Origin: UBA6814 sp040753075
GTDB taxonomy: Bacteria > Desulfobacterota > Desulfovibrionia > Desulfovibrionales > Desulfovibrionaceae
Assembly (NCBI GenBank): GCA_040753075.1
Contig: JBFMHA010000005.1
Coordinates: 28,389 to 92,388 of the forward strand
Reading direction: 5' to 3'
Length of the DNA: 64,000 bases
Shown: piece after piece, positions 8,843-17,291 of the stretch
Layout of the letters: the number at the start of each line of letters is the position of its first letter
How positions within the stretch are numbered: the first letter of the stretch is position 1
The notes under the pieces: generated by a model
Told to the model about the DNA's origin: nothing
The model's database searches: none
Seen by the model: only the letters and a program-made list of their open reading frames with translations
Made by a program: the position numbers and the translations under genes

Positions 8843-9005
8843 TTCTTGCGTCGTGAGGAGCGCTAGTCAGGAATTTGTTGTATATTTAAAAAAATCCACA
8901 GCAAGAATTACATCATGGTCTGAATGGAAAAAGGACGTTATGGGAGTTAGTGAAATAGTGACAAAGGATGTTAAGGCGAAAACAAATATTAAAAGGAGTA
9001 AATAG
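8823..9005 (+). CDS. Small basic protein translationally coupled to the deaminase
   Basis: 60 residues, overlapping the last 20 bases of the deaminase gene in another frame. A near-perfect Shine-Dalgarno (AGGGAGGAGGT, 8804-8814) lies 8 nt before the ATG, within the deaminase coding sequence. That placement is hard to explain unless this frame is translated. The product is Lys/Arg/Ser-rich (YLKKSTARITSWSEWKKDV) with no signal peptide or membrane helix. No family is recognised. Its position suggests a partner, inhibitor or modulator of the deaminase; that is inference. Confidence 0.6.
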   Translation: MARRNHDSCVVRSASQEFVVYLKKSTARITSWSEWKKDVMGVSEIVTKDVKAKTNIKRSK

Positions 9006-9021
9006 AAGATCCCAGATGTAG

Positions 9022-9049
9022 TGAAGTGCCTTGATAGCTTAGTACTTCA
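9022..9049 (+). terminator. Weak hairpin ending the A+T-rich cassette
   Basis: A 6-bp stem TGAAGT/ACTTCA has a 16-nt loop and is followed by TTGTTGCTTTAT. It is thermodynamically weak, so it is only a possible terminator. Confidence 0.3.
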
Positions 9050-9065
9050 TTGTTGCTTTATGTAA

Positions 9066-9890
9066 CTAATACCGCGCGCCCAGGCGCAGGCCCCAGATGG
9101 TGGTGGTGTTGGGCGGCTCCCAGGCCCGGCCGATGATCCGGCCGCCCGCGGTCAGGTCCGCCTCCTCGGACTTCTCGATGTCCCAGTAGCCGAAGAAGGG
9201 CTCCACCAGGAGCGCCCAGTCGCGGCCCAGCTCCCGCTCCGCAAAGAGCGAGGCCCGCATGCCCCAGCCCGCGTACTGGTCGTTGCGCACCGTGTCCCAG
9301 CCCGCCACCGCGTCGCCCAGATGGCTGGTGGCCCGGCCGTACAGGAACAGGTCGTACTCCGCCCGCGCCCCCAGCCGCCACAGGCCGTCCCCGGACAGGG
9401 CCGCGGCCTCCAGGCCCAGGGGCAGGTACCAGTACACGATCTCCCGCTCGTAGCCGCCCGCGCCCCGGATCATGTCGTTCCAGTAGCGCCAGCCCAGGCC
9501 GGCGTAGGGGGTGAGGCCCACCTGGCGGTGGAGGCGGAAGTCCCAGCCCGCCAGGGCCCGGGCCTCGAAGATGGTGTCGTCGGTGTGAGTGGTGGCCGGG
9601 CTGCCGTCGGAATAGTGGCCGTCGTAGTCCATGCCGCCGGTCACGGCTTCGGCCTGCAACTGCAGCATGAGCTTGTCCGCCACCCGGGTCTCGTAGCCGC
9701 CGGCCACGCCCTGCAGCCATCCGATCTCCTCCATGAGCCCGGCTTCCTCGTACTCCACGTGCTCCACCTGGTAGGCCAGCTCCCAGACGTTCACCGGAAA
9801 GAGCTGGCCCGGTTCGCCGGCCGAGGCCGGAACGACCAGAACAAGCAGGAGCAGAAAAGCGGAAACCTTGGAGAAGATGTGGGCGTGCAT
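9066..9890 (-). CDS. Secreted beta-barrel outer-membrane protein, unknown function
   Basis: 274 residues. A signal peptide (hydrophobic run FLLLLVLVVPASA, cleavage near Ala24) is followed by a Tyr/Trp/Gly-rich chain of alternating strands. The chain ends in an aromatic residue (GLRLGARY), as outer-membrane barrels do. Segments such as YAGLGWRYWNDM resemble small porin or OmpA/OmpW-like barrels. Length fits an 8-12-stranded barrel. Start ATG has GGAGGCCGCC directly upstream. It stands alone between the A+T-rich island and a divergent sensory operon. Confidence 0.75.
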   Translation of the reverse strand: MHAHIFSKVSAFLLLLVLVVPASAGEPGQLFPVNVWELAYQVEHVEYEEAGLMEEIGWLQGVAGGYETRVADKLMLQLQAEAVTGGMDYDGHYSDGSPATTHTDDTIFEARALAGWDFRLHRQVGLTPYAGLGWRYWNDMIRGAGGYEREIVYWYLPLGLEAAALSGDGLWRLGARAEYDLFLYGRATSHLGDAVAGWDTVRNDQYAGWGMRASLFAERELGRDWALLVEPFFGYWDIEKSEEADLTAGGRIIGRAWEPPNTTTIWGLRLGARY

Positions 9891-10097
9891 GGCGGCCTCC
9901 AGGGACAGCCGGGCTTATCGGGAATATAACACATCCCGGCGTCCAGTCACCAGGGGAAATGCGGTGGGGGGGCGGTTTCATCGGGAACCCCCCCATGGAA
10001 TGGGAGAAAAAACTCGCCACATGCTGGAAAAGCGGGTATCCTCGGTGCGGAACCCGTTGCGCTCACAGTCGATCCTCGGCGCCAGGGAGGTGGGGGG

Positions 10098-11357
10098 ATG
10101 GTGCGGCATGCGGTTCTTGTCCTTGCGCTGTTCGCGGTCATGGCCTGCGGCAGGGCCGACCCGGGTCCCTGCCCGGATTCCCTGGGCTGCGTGGACGTCG
10201 GTCCGGACGGGCCGTTGCGCATCGCGGCCATCCAGGTCCTGTCCGGCGGGATCCAGCAAGGAGGACTGAACCAGGTTCGGGCCATCGAGATGGCCCTCGC
10301 GGCCCGGGGAGGCGGTCTGCTCGGCCACCCCCTGGCGCTGCAGGTCGAGGACGGCCGCTGCTCCAAGGAGGGGGGCAGGGTGGCGGCCCAGAAGATCGCC
10401 GCGGACTCCAGCGTGATCGCGGTCCTGGGCGCGACCTGTTCGAGCTCCTCCGCCGCCGCGGCCAAGATCCTGTCCGATGCCGGCCTGACCCTGATCTCCG
10501 CCTCGAGCACCGCGCCCTCGCTGACCGCCGTGGGCGGCGCGGCTGGGGCGGACTGGCGGCCGGGCTTCTTTCGCACCATCCATAACGACGCCGCGGCCGG
10601 GGCCGCGGCCGCGGCCTTTGCCCGGCGCTCGCTCGGGCTGGGCCGGGCCGCGGTGGTCCACGACGGCGGACCCTACGGCCTGGGGCTGGCCGGCGCGTTC
10701 CGGGACGCCTTTGCCCGGCTGGGCGGAGAGACGGTGCTGGTGGCCGAAGTGGGCGCCGACGACGAGGACATGGGGCCGGTGCTCGCGGCCGTGGCCGAGG
10801 CCCGGGCCGGCGTGCTCTTCTTCCCTCTGTTCAGGCCCGCCAGCGTGCGACTGCTGTTCCAGGCCCGACAAATGCCGGGCCTGGACCGGACGATCCTGCT
10901 GGGTTCCGACGCGTCGTTCGCGGAAGCGTTCTTCGACGAGGCGGGGGCCGCGGCCAAGGGGGTGCATTTCGTCCTGCCCTCCACCCCGGAGGGAGGGGGC
11001 AAGGCGGCCTTCGAGGAGGGGTACGCCAGGCGCTACGGGGAGCGGCCGGTGGGAATATTCCATGCCCATGCCTACGACGCGGCGAACCTGCTCCTGGACG
11101 CCATCCAGGCGACGGCGACCCGGACCCCGGGGGGAGGTCTGCGCATCGGCCGCCAGGCCCTGCGCGACGCCCTGCTGCGGACTTCCGGCCATCGCGGGCT
11201 CACCGGAATCCTGGCCTGCGACCGGTTCGGGGATTGCGGGGTGTCCAACTTCAAGGTGGTGCGGGTGGACAACCCCGCGGCCGGTCTCCCGGGCGCGGCC
11301 GGCAACGTGTTCTTTCTTTACGATCAGGCCCCTGCCGGGCAGGCCGGAGGCGGGTAA
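10098..11357 (+). CDS. Periplasmic binding lipoprotein, Peripla_BP_6 (branched-chain amino-acid receptor) family, copy 1
   Basis: 419 residues. A short signal peptide ends in a lipobox-like AVMAC at Cys17, predicting a lipoprotein. The Leu/Ile/Val-binding fold is recognised from PLRIAAIQVLSGG, GHPLALQVEDGRCS, LISASSTAPSLT and FFRTIHNDAAAG. Strong ribosome site (GGGAGGTGGGGGG). The stop and the next start overlap as TAATG. The downstream gene is a paralogue and the third is a histidine kinase; no permease or ATPase genes are present. A sensory rather than transport role is therefore likely, with the ligand unknown. Confidence 0.85.
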   Translation: MVRHAVLVLALFAVMACGRADPGPCPDSLGCVDVGPDGPLRIAAIQVLSGGIQQGGLNQVRAIEMALAARGGGLLGHPLALQVEDGRCSKEGGRVAAQKIAADSSVIAVLGATCSSSSAAAAKILSDAGLTLISASSTAPSLTAVGGAAGADWRPGFFRTIHNDAAAGAAAAAFARRSLGLGRAAVVHDGGPYGLGLAGAFRDAFARLGGETVLVAEVGADDEDMGPVLAAVAEARAGVLFFPLFRPASVRLLFQARQMPGLDRTILLGSDASFAEAFFDEAGAAAKGVHFVLPSTPEGGGKAAFEEGYARRYGERPVGIFHAHAYDAANLLLDAIQATATRTPGGGLRIGRQALRDALLRTSGHRGLTGILACDRFGDCGVSNFKVVRVDNPAAGLPGAAGNVFFLYDQAPAGQAGGG

Positions 11358-12634
11358 TGAGCCGGACTGCCCTTCCCCTCCCGGCCGCCGGCCGCGGGTT
11401 CGTGCTGCTGGCCGCCCTGGCCTGGGCGCTGCTCGCCGGCTGCGGCCGGGAAGACCCGCCGGTTCCGGCCTGCCCCGACCCCCTGGGCTGCGTGGAGGTC
11501 GCCCCGGGCGAGCCGCTGGTGGTGGGCGTGCTCGAGGCCCTGAGCGGCGAGCCCCGGCCCATCGGCCTGGACCAGTTGCGGGCCGTGGAGTTGGCGGTGG
11601 AGTCCTGGGGCGGAGGCATGCTGGGGCACGACATCGTCCTGGCCGTGGAGGATTCGCACTGCTCCAAGGAGGGAGGGGTCACGGCCGCGCTGAAGCTGGC
11701 GGCCAACCCCAAGGTGCTCGGAGCCGTCGGCCCCACCTGCTCGGGAGCGGCGGTGAGCGCCGGCAAGGTCTTGTCGGACGCCGGGATGGTCCTCGTCTCC
11801 GGCTCCAGCACGGCCCCGGTCCTGACCAGGACCGGAGATCGCAAGGGGGCGGCCTGGCAGCCCGGGTTCATGCGCACGGCGCAGAACGACGAGGAGCAGG
11901 GCCGGGCCGCGGCGCAGTTCGCCTTCCATCGGCTGGGGGTGCGCAGGGCGGCCAGCATCCATGACGGCGACCCCTACACCCGCGGCCTGGCCGAGGCCTT
12001 TGACGCAGCCTTCGCCGCCCTGGGCGGGGAGGTGGCGTTGTCCACGGGGGTCAACAAGGGCGACCGGGACATGCAGCCCGTGCTGGCCGCGGTGGCGGCC
12101 TCCGGGGCGCGGTTCCTCTTCGCCCCGGTGTTCCGGCCCGAAGGGGACCGGCTGGTGCTCCAGGCGAGGAAGGTCAAGGGCCTGGAGGACGCGGCGGTCA
12201 TGAGTTCCGACGGGCTGTTCCTGGACGGCTTCCTGGACGCGGTGGGAGATGCCGGCCGGGGGCTGTACTTCGTGCTGCCGGCCACGCCCGAGGGCAAGGG
12301 CTACGAGGCCTTCGTGGCCAGGTACCGGGAGCGGTACGGCGAGGCGCCGAACACCTCCTACCACGCCCACACCTACGACGCCGCGAACATGCTCCTGGAT
12401 GCCGTCCGCAACGTGGCCGCGAGCCTTCCCGGGGGAGGCCTGCGCTTCGGCCGCCAGGCCCTGCGCGACAAGCTGCGGTCCACCCGCGGGTACGCCGGGC
12501 TGACCGGGACCCTTGCCTGCGACGAGTTCGGGGATTGCGGGAGCTCCCGCTTCAAGGTCCTGCGCCTGGACGACCCCTCCGGGGGCATGGAGGCCCTCAG
12601 GGCCAACGAGGTCTTCCGCCATGCCCCGCGCTGA
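11357..12634 (+). CDS. Periplasmic binding lipoprotein, Peripla_BP_6 family, copy 2
   Basis: 425 residues from the ATG that overlaps the previous stop (TAATG). It has a signal peptide with lipobox ALLAGC, and the same chain as copy 1 throughout: CPDPLGCVEV after the lipobox, EDSHCSKEGG, SGSSTAPVLTR, TYDAANMLLDA and a C-terminal LACDEFGDCG. The closeness of the two chains indicates tandem duplication. Conserved extra cysteines (CPD..LGC and C..FGDCG) could form disulfides. It overlaps the kinase gene by 14 bases, so the three genes form one operon. Confidence 0.87.
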   Translation: MSRTALPLPAAGRGFVLLAALAWALLAGCGREDPPVPACPDPLGCVEVAPGEPLVVGVLEALSGEPRPIGLDQLRAVELAVESWGGGMLGHDIVLAVEDSHCSKEGGVTAALKLAANPKVLGAVGPTCSGAAVSAGKVLSDAGMVLVSGSSTAPVLTRTGDRKGAAWQPGFMRTAQNDEEQGRAAAQFAFHRLGVRRAASIHDGDPYTRGLAEAFDAAFAALGGEVALSTGVNKGDRDMQPVLAAVAASGARFLFAPVFRPEGDRLVLQARKVKGLEDAAVMSSDGLFLDGFLDAVGDAGRGLYFVLPATPEGKGYEAFVARYRERYGEAPNTSYHAHTYDAANMLLDAVRNVAASLPGGGLRFGRQALRDKLRSTRGYAGLTGTLACDEFGDCGSSRFKVLRLDDPSGGMEALRANEVFRHAPR

Positions 12635-14609
12635 ACCCGAAGGCGTCGGGAGCCGGGGGGGCGATCTGCGCCCCGCCTGGCCCGGGCTGGCCGGGCGCTG
12701 GCGCAGCCTGCGCATCGCCGGCAAGCTCGCGGCGGCCTTCGGCGGCCTGCTGGCGCTCATCGTGCTGGTGGCCCTGACCGGGTTCCTGCTCCTGCGGATG
12801 GTGCAGCGCCACATCGAATCCGACATCGTGAGCAGCCTGGAGATCCAGCGCCTCATCCTGGAGATGGGCGCCGGGCTGGAGCGCGCCCGGCAGTTGGAGA
12901 AGGACTTTTTCCTGCGTTGGCCCAACGCGGGCTTCGAGGCGGCCAGCCGGCACAGCGTCGAGCGCTTCCTGGTGGAGATCGACACGGTGCTGCGGGCCAG
13001 TTCCCGGGTCCGCGAACTGACGCCCGGGGCAGGGGGCGACGGAGGCTGGAGCCAGGCCACGGTCAGCCTCGCCTTCTTCCTGTCCGCCGCGGACCGCTAC
13101 CGGGAAACCTTCATGGAGGCCGTGGATCTGGTGGCCCTGCTGGCGGAGGAGAAAAGCGGACTCCTGGCCCGGTTCGCGGCCGGGGAGGAAGCCCTGCTGG
13201 CCGGCCTGGGCGCCCTGGGCGATCCCCAGCTCCTGTTTCTGTGCCGGGATATGGTCGCTGCGGAGAAGGACTACCTTCTGACCCGGCAGCGGCCCTTCAT
13301 GCAGACCGCCTTCAACCTCTCGGCCCGCCTGAGCCGGGCCCTGGAGTCGGCCCCGGGAGGCGATCCCGCGACCCGGGACCGGGTGCAGGCGGGCTTGCGG
13401 GAACGCCGCGCCGTGGCCGAGAAGATCCTGGAGACGGACGTGGAGATCCGCAGCCGCCTGGCGGAATTCGACCTCCAGGCCGAGGCCGTGGATCCCCTGT
13501 CCCGGCAACTCGTGGAGCTGGGAAGCTGGGAGGTGAACGAGGCCCGGGAGGCCATCGCCCGCCTGACTCGTCTGGGCGCCGTGGCCCTGGCCGGAGCCGT
13601 GGCCGCGGCGGTGGCCCTGGCCGGGGCCATCGCCTGGATGCTCAACGCGGGCATCACCCGCAACCTGGAGCGGCTCACCCGGGTCGCGCAGGAGTTGCGG
13701 CGCGGCAATCTGGACGCCCGCGCCGAGGTCCCGGGCGGCGACGAGGTGGGCCAGCTGGCCGAAGCCTTCAACGCCATGGCCGCGGAGATCCGGCAGCGCA
13801 CCGGGGACATCACGGCCAAGGCCAGGGAGCTGGAGGCGGTCAACCGCCGCCTCCAGGAACTGGACACCATGAAGTCCGATTTCGTGTCCTCGGTTTCCCA
13901 CGAGTTGCGCACACCCCTGACCTCCATCCTGGGCTTCGCCAAGATCCTGGACCGGGACTTCACCCGCCACTTCCTCCACCTGGGCGAAGGGGACGAGCGC
14001 TTGGCCGGCAAGGGCGAAACCATCCGCCAGAACCTGCGGATCATCGGCGAGGAGGGCCTGCGCCTGACGCGGCTCATCAACCAGGTGCTGGACCTGAACA
14101 AGATCGAGTCCGGCCGGGTGGAGTGGCGCGACGCGCCGGTGGCCCCGGAGATGCTGGTGGCCCGCGCGGTGGATGCGGTGCGCGGCCAGTTCGCGGAGCT
14201 CCCCGGGGTGGATCTGCGGGTGGAAGCCCCGGCCGGCCTGCCCCTGGTGTGCGTGGACCCGGACCGGCTGGTGCAGGTGCTCATCAACCTCCTGCACAAC
14301 GCGGCCAAGTTCACGTCCTCCGGAAGCGTGACCGTGCGGTCCGAGGCCCGGGGCGGCGAGGTGCTCTTCCAGGTGGCGGACACCGGCCGGGGCATCCCGG
14401 CCAAGGCCTTGCCCACCCTGTTCGAGAAGTTCCGGCAGTGCGGGGGGGATGAGAATAACGGCGGCGCTGGGGTAGGCGCCGGCCTCGGCCTGGCCATCTG
14501 CAAGCAGATACTGGAGCACTACGGCCGGGAGATGCGGGTGGAGTCCGTCCCCGGCCGGGGGAGCACCTTCAGCTTCACGCTCTTCGCAGTGGGGACGGGT
14601 GCGGGGTAG
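12621..14609 (+). CDS. Transmembrane sensor histidine kinase partnered with the two receptor lipoproteins
   Basis: 662 residues. The first membrane helix (AAFGGLLALIVLVALTGFLL) is at about 35-58. A roughly 270-residue helical periplasmic region follows, then a second helix (about 315-338) and HAMP (GDEVGQLAEAFNAMA). HisKA has SHELRTPL with His427, and HATPase shows NLLHNAAKF, DTGRGIP and GLGLAIC. The helical periplasmic domain resembles those that contact periplasmic binding proteins (TorS/LuxQ-type logic), fitting the two lipoprotein genes upstream. No response regulator is adjacent, so it must signal to an unlinked one. A tRNA-Pro follows on the other strand. Confidence 0.88.
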   Translation: MPRAEPEGVGSRGGDLRPAWPGLAGRWRSLRIAGKLAAAFGGLLALIVLVALTGFLLLRMVQRHIESDIVSSLEIQRLILEMGAGLERARQLEKDFFLRWPNAGFEAASRHSVERFLVEIDTVLRASSRVRELTPGAGGDGGWSQATVSLAFFLSAADRYRETFMEAVDLVALLAEEKSGLLARFAAGEEALLAGLGALGDPQLLFLCRDMVAAEKDYLLTRQRPFMQTAFNLSARLSRALESAPGGDPATRDRVQAGLRERRAVAEKILETDVEIRSRLAEFDLQAEAVDPLSRQLVELGSWEVNEAREAIARLTRLGAVALAGAVAAAVALAGAIAWMLNAGITRNLERLTRVAQELRRGNLDARAEVPGGDEVGQLAEAFNAMAAEIRQRTGDITAKARELEAVNRRLQELDTMKSDFVSSVSHELRTPLTSILGFAKILDRDFTRHFLHLGEGDERLAGKGETIRQNLRIIGEEGLRLTRLINQVLDLNKIESGRVEWRDAPVAPEMLVARAVDAVRGQFAELPGVDLRVEAPAGLPLVCVDPDRLVQVLINLLHNAAKFTSSGSVTVRSEARGGEVLFQVADTGRGIPAKALPTLFEKFRQCGGDENNGGAGVGAGLGLAICKQILEHYGREMRVESVPGRGSTFSFTLFAVGTGAG

Positions 14610-14624
14610 GCGAGGGGGAGAAAA

Positions 14625-14701
14625 TGGTCGGGGCGAGAGGATTTGAACCTCCGGCAACCAGCGCCCAAGGCTGGTGCGCTACCAGGCTGCGCCACGCCCC
14701 G
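14625..14701 (-). tRNA. tRNA-Pro (anticodon TGG)
   Basis: 77 nt with CCA encoded. Acceptor stem CGGGGCG/CGCCCCG, discriminator A, anticodon stem CCAGC/GCTGG around loop CTTGGGC (anticodon TGG), and T-arm GGAGG-TTCGAAT-CCTCT. All arms pair as expected. Confidence 0.95.
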
Positions 14702-14753
14702 ACCGGGAGGGCAAGTCTCTAGCGGATTCCCCGCGGGGAGGCAACCCGGCTCC

Positions 14754-15767
14754 TCATTCCCACACTCCGCGCACCGCGGTCCCGCACCCCGCGCACGCGC
14801 CGCCCCGCAGGCGGCGCTCGGTGACGGTGAAGCCCATGCGCTCCAGCACCACCTGGCCGCAGCCCGGGCAGCGGGTGTTCTCGCCGTCGTGACCGGGCAC
14901 GTTGCCCACGTAGACGTAGTTGAGCCCCGCCCGCCGGCCGGCGTCCAGGGCCCGCTCCAGGGTGGACACCGGGGTGGGGCCGCGGTCGGTGAGAGTGTAG
15001 TCCGGGTGGAAGCGGGACACGTGCCAGGGCGCGTGCGGACCCAGTTCCCCGGCGATGAACCCGGCCACCTGGGCCAGTTCCCGGTCCGAGTCGTTGAGCC
15101 CGGGGATGACCAGGGTGGTGATCTCCAGCCACCAGCCCAGGGCGGCCATGCGCTTCAGGTTGTCCAGCACGGGCTTCAGCCGGGCCCCGCAGCGGTCCCG
15201 GTAGAACTCCTCGCTGAAGGCCTTGAGGTCGATGTTGGCCGCGGCGATGTAGGGGCCCAGCTCCTCCAGGCATTCCGGGCTCTGGAACCCGTTGGACACC
15301 AGGATGCTGGCCAGGCCCCGCTCCCGGGCCAGGCGGGCGGTGGGCAGCATGAGTTCGAAGAACACCGTGGGCTCGGAGTAGGTGTAGGACACCGAGCGGC
15401 AGCCGTGGTGCAGGGCCGCGTCCACCAGGGCCTCCGGGGTGGCCGGCTCGCCCGACACCCGGCCGGTCTGGCGCGGCGGCTGGGACAGGGCGTAGTTCTG
15501 GCAGAAGGAGCAGGAAAAATTGCAGCCCATGGTGGCGAAGGAGAAGGTCCGGGTGCCGGGCAGGAAATGGTAGAGGGGTTTCTTCTCCACCGGGTCCACG
15601 TGCACCGCGGCCACCCGGTCCCCGGCCAGGGTGAACAGCTCGCCGCCCTGGTTCGCCCGCACCCCGCAGGTCCCCCGGCCGCCCTCGGGGATGAGGCAGA
15701 AATGGCTGCACAGGCGGCACTGCACGCGGTCCTGGTCCAGGGCCTTCCAGAGCAGGGCGGGGCGCAT
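14754..15767 (-). CDS. amrS: AmmeMemoRadiSam-system radical SAM enzyme
   Basis: 337 residues. The radical SAM cluster motif is CNFSCSFCQN (Cys-x3-Cys-x2-Cys), near residue 82. A Cys-rich N-terminus (CRLCSHFC ... GTCGVR) and C-terminus (CPGCG, CAGCGT) surround it. The sequence order (MGCNFSCSFCQNY, NIDLKAFSEEFYR, WHVSRFHPDY) is that of AmrS, related to pyruvate-formate-lyase activases. Its target is not established. The usual AmmeMemo partners are not in the window. Start ATG has GGAGACCGCC. A 98-residue secreted protein gene ends 9 bases upstream, so the two are probably co-transcribed. Confidence 0.9.
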   Translation of the reverse strand: MRPALLWKALDQDRVQCRLCSHFCLIPEGGRGTCGVRANQGGELFTLAGDRVAAVHVDPVEKKPLYHFLPGTRTFSFATMGCNFSCSFCQNYALSQPPRQTGRVSGEPATPEALVDAALHHGCRSVSYTYSEPTVFFELMLPTARLARERGLASILVSNGFQSPECLEELGPYIAAANIDLKAFSEEFYRDRCGARLKPVLDNLKRMAALGWWLEITTLVIPGLNDSDRELAQVAGFIAGELGPHAPWHVSRFHPDYTLTDRGPTPVSTLERALDAGRRAGLNYVYVGNVPGHDGENTRCPGCGQVVLERMGFTVTERRLRGGACAGCGTAVRGVWE

Positions 15768-15776
15768 GGCGGTCTC

Positions 15777-16073
15777 CTAGGGGTTCTGCTGCTTTTGCTG
15801 GCCGCCGGCCGGGAGCTTGACCTCGGGCTGGATCACCACCGGCGGTACGGGATGCTCCTCCCGGGGCTGCTCCTGGGGCGTGACCCGGATGACCGTGTCC
15901 CCGGTGTCCGCGTCACGGCCGGTGCGGATGGCGCCGCTGCCCGTGCCCATGACCGTGTCCCGCCGCTCTTCGGGAGCGGGTTGGGCCGCATCCTGGGCCC
16001 GGACGCCGGCCGGCAGGAGCAGGGCCAGGACGAGTGTCGCCGCCAGGCAGGCTGGAAGTGCGCGTCGCTCCAT
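15777..16073 (-). CDS. Small secreted proline/glutamine-rich protein, unknown
   Basis: 98 residues. A clear signal peptide ends at GVRAQ. The mature chain is charged and Pro/Gln-rich with no recognisable fold (VIRVTPQEQPREEHPVPP). The ATG at 16073 is preceded by AAGGAGAAATTCCC; the frame stays open far upstream but antisense to purM, so this start is preferred. It lies just upstream of amrS on the same strand. No function is recognised. Confidence 0.7.
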   Translation of the reverse strand: MERRALPACLAATLVLALLLPAGVRAQDAAQPAPEERRDTVMGTGSGAIRTGRDADTGDTVIRVTPQEQPREEHPVPPVVIQPEVKLPAGGQQKQQNP

Positions 16074-16163
16074 GGGAATTTCTCCTTGAGGTCGCAGGGC
16101 AATAGTCGTATACACTCTTCTTTGTAGCCACTTCCCCCAGCCCGTGCAAGGAGCGCACCGCCC

Positions 16164-17228
16164 ATGACCGACAGGTCCAAGGCCTATACTGACGCCGGCG
16201 TGAACATCGAGGCCGGCAACGAATTCGTCCGCCGCATCCGGAAGATGGTGGCGTCCACCTTCACCGGCGGGGTCATCACCGACATCGGCGGGTTCGGCGG
16301 CCTGTTCAAGCTCGACACCACCACCATGGAGGAGCCGGTGCTGGTGGCCTCCACCGACGGGGTGGGCACCAAGCTCAAGCTGGCTTTCGAGTACGGCGTG
16401 CACCACACCGTGGGCGTCGACCTGGTGGCCATGAGCGTGAACGACATCCTGGTCCAGGGGGCCAAGCCACTGTTCTTCCTTGACTACTTCGCCACGGGCA
16501 AGCTGGACATCGGGGTCGCCGAGCAGGTGCTCTCGGGCGTCGTGGAGGGCTGCAAGCAGGGCGGCTGCGCCCTCCTGGGCGGCGAGACCGCGGAGATGCC
16601 CGACTTCTACCCGCCCGGGGAGTACGACCTGTCCGGGTTCTGCGTGGGCGTGGTGGACAACGCCAGGATTGTGGACGGCGCGGGCGTGAGCGTGGGCGAC
16701 GTGGTCGTCGGAATGGCCTCCTCGGGTTTCCACTCCAACGGCTATTCCCTGGTGCGCAAGCTCCTGGCCGAAACCGGGCGGAGCGGAGCGGACCCCTTCC
16801 CCGGGACCGATCTGAGCACCGCCGAGGCCATCCTCGCGCCCACCCGCATCTATACCAAGGCGGTGCGCACCGTGCTCCGGGACCTGCCGGTCAAGGGCAT
16901 GGCGCACATCACCGGCGGCGGCTTCTACGACAACATCCCCCGGGTGCTGCCCAAGGGCGTGTCCGCCCGGGTGCGCTTCGGGTCCTGGCCCATGCCCGCG
17001 GTGTTCCACTGGGCCAAGGAGGCGGGCAAGCTCTCCTGGCCGGAGATGCTGCAGATCTTCAACTGCGGCGTGGGCTACATCTTCATCGTGCCCGAGGCCG
17101 CGGCCGACGAGGTCCTGTCCCGGCTGCACGGGGTCAAGGAGGAGGCCTTCGTCATCGGCCAGATCGAACTGCACCGCGAAGATGACGCCGACCGGGTGCT
17201 GGTGGATTTCCCGGAGGAGGCCCGCTAG
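16164..17228 (+). CDS. purM: Phosphoribosylformylglycinamidine cyclo-ligase (AIR synthetase)
   Basis: 354 residues, the usual PurM length. Diagnostic motifs are YTDAGVNIEAGNEFV, ASTDGVGTKLKLA, AMSVNDILVQGAKP, LLGGETAEMP and ITGGGFYDNIPRV. It converts FGAM + ATP to AIR in de novo purine synthesis, in the cytoplasm. Start ATG has AAGGAGCG upstream. Monocistronic here and closed by a strong terminator. Confidence 0.97.
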   Translation: MTDRSKAYTDAGVNIEAGNEFVRRIRKMVASTFTGGVITDIGGFGGLFKLDTTTMEEPVLVASTDGVGTKLKLAFEYGVHHTVGVDLVAMSVNDILVQGAKPLFFLDYFATGKLDIGVAEQVLSGVVEGCKQGGCALLGGETAEMPDFYPPGEYDLSGFCVGVVDNARIVDGAGVSVGDVVVGMASSGFHSNGYSLVRKLLAETGRSGADPFPGTDLSTAEAILAPTRIYTKAVRTVLRDLPVKGMAHITGGGFYDNIPRVLPKGVSARVRFGSWPMPAVFHWAKEAGKLSWPEMLQIFNCGVGYIFIVPEAAADEVLSRLHGVKEEAFVIGQIELHREDDADRVLVDFPEEAR

Positions 17229-17254
17229 GCCGCCCTTGCCGGACCGGAGACAAG

Positions 17255-17287
17255 GCGGGCCGCCCCTTCGGGGGCGGCCCGCTTTTT
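17255..17287 (+). terminator. Intrinsic terminator of purM
   Basis: A 12-bp G+C stem GCGGGCCGCCCC with a TTCG tetraloop and complementary arm is followed by TTTTT. It sits between convergent purM and the radical SAM gene. Confidence 0.93.
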
Positions 17288-17291
17288 CGTG

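Noticed and set aside
9978..11192. A 404-codon minus-strand frame over the first receptor lipoprotein
   Set aside because: Antisense shadow of a gene with signal peptide, lipobox and ligand-binding motifs.
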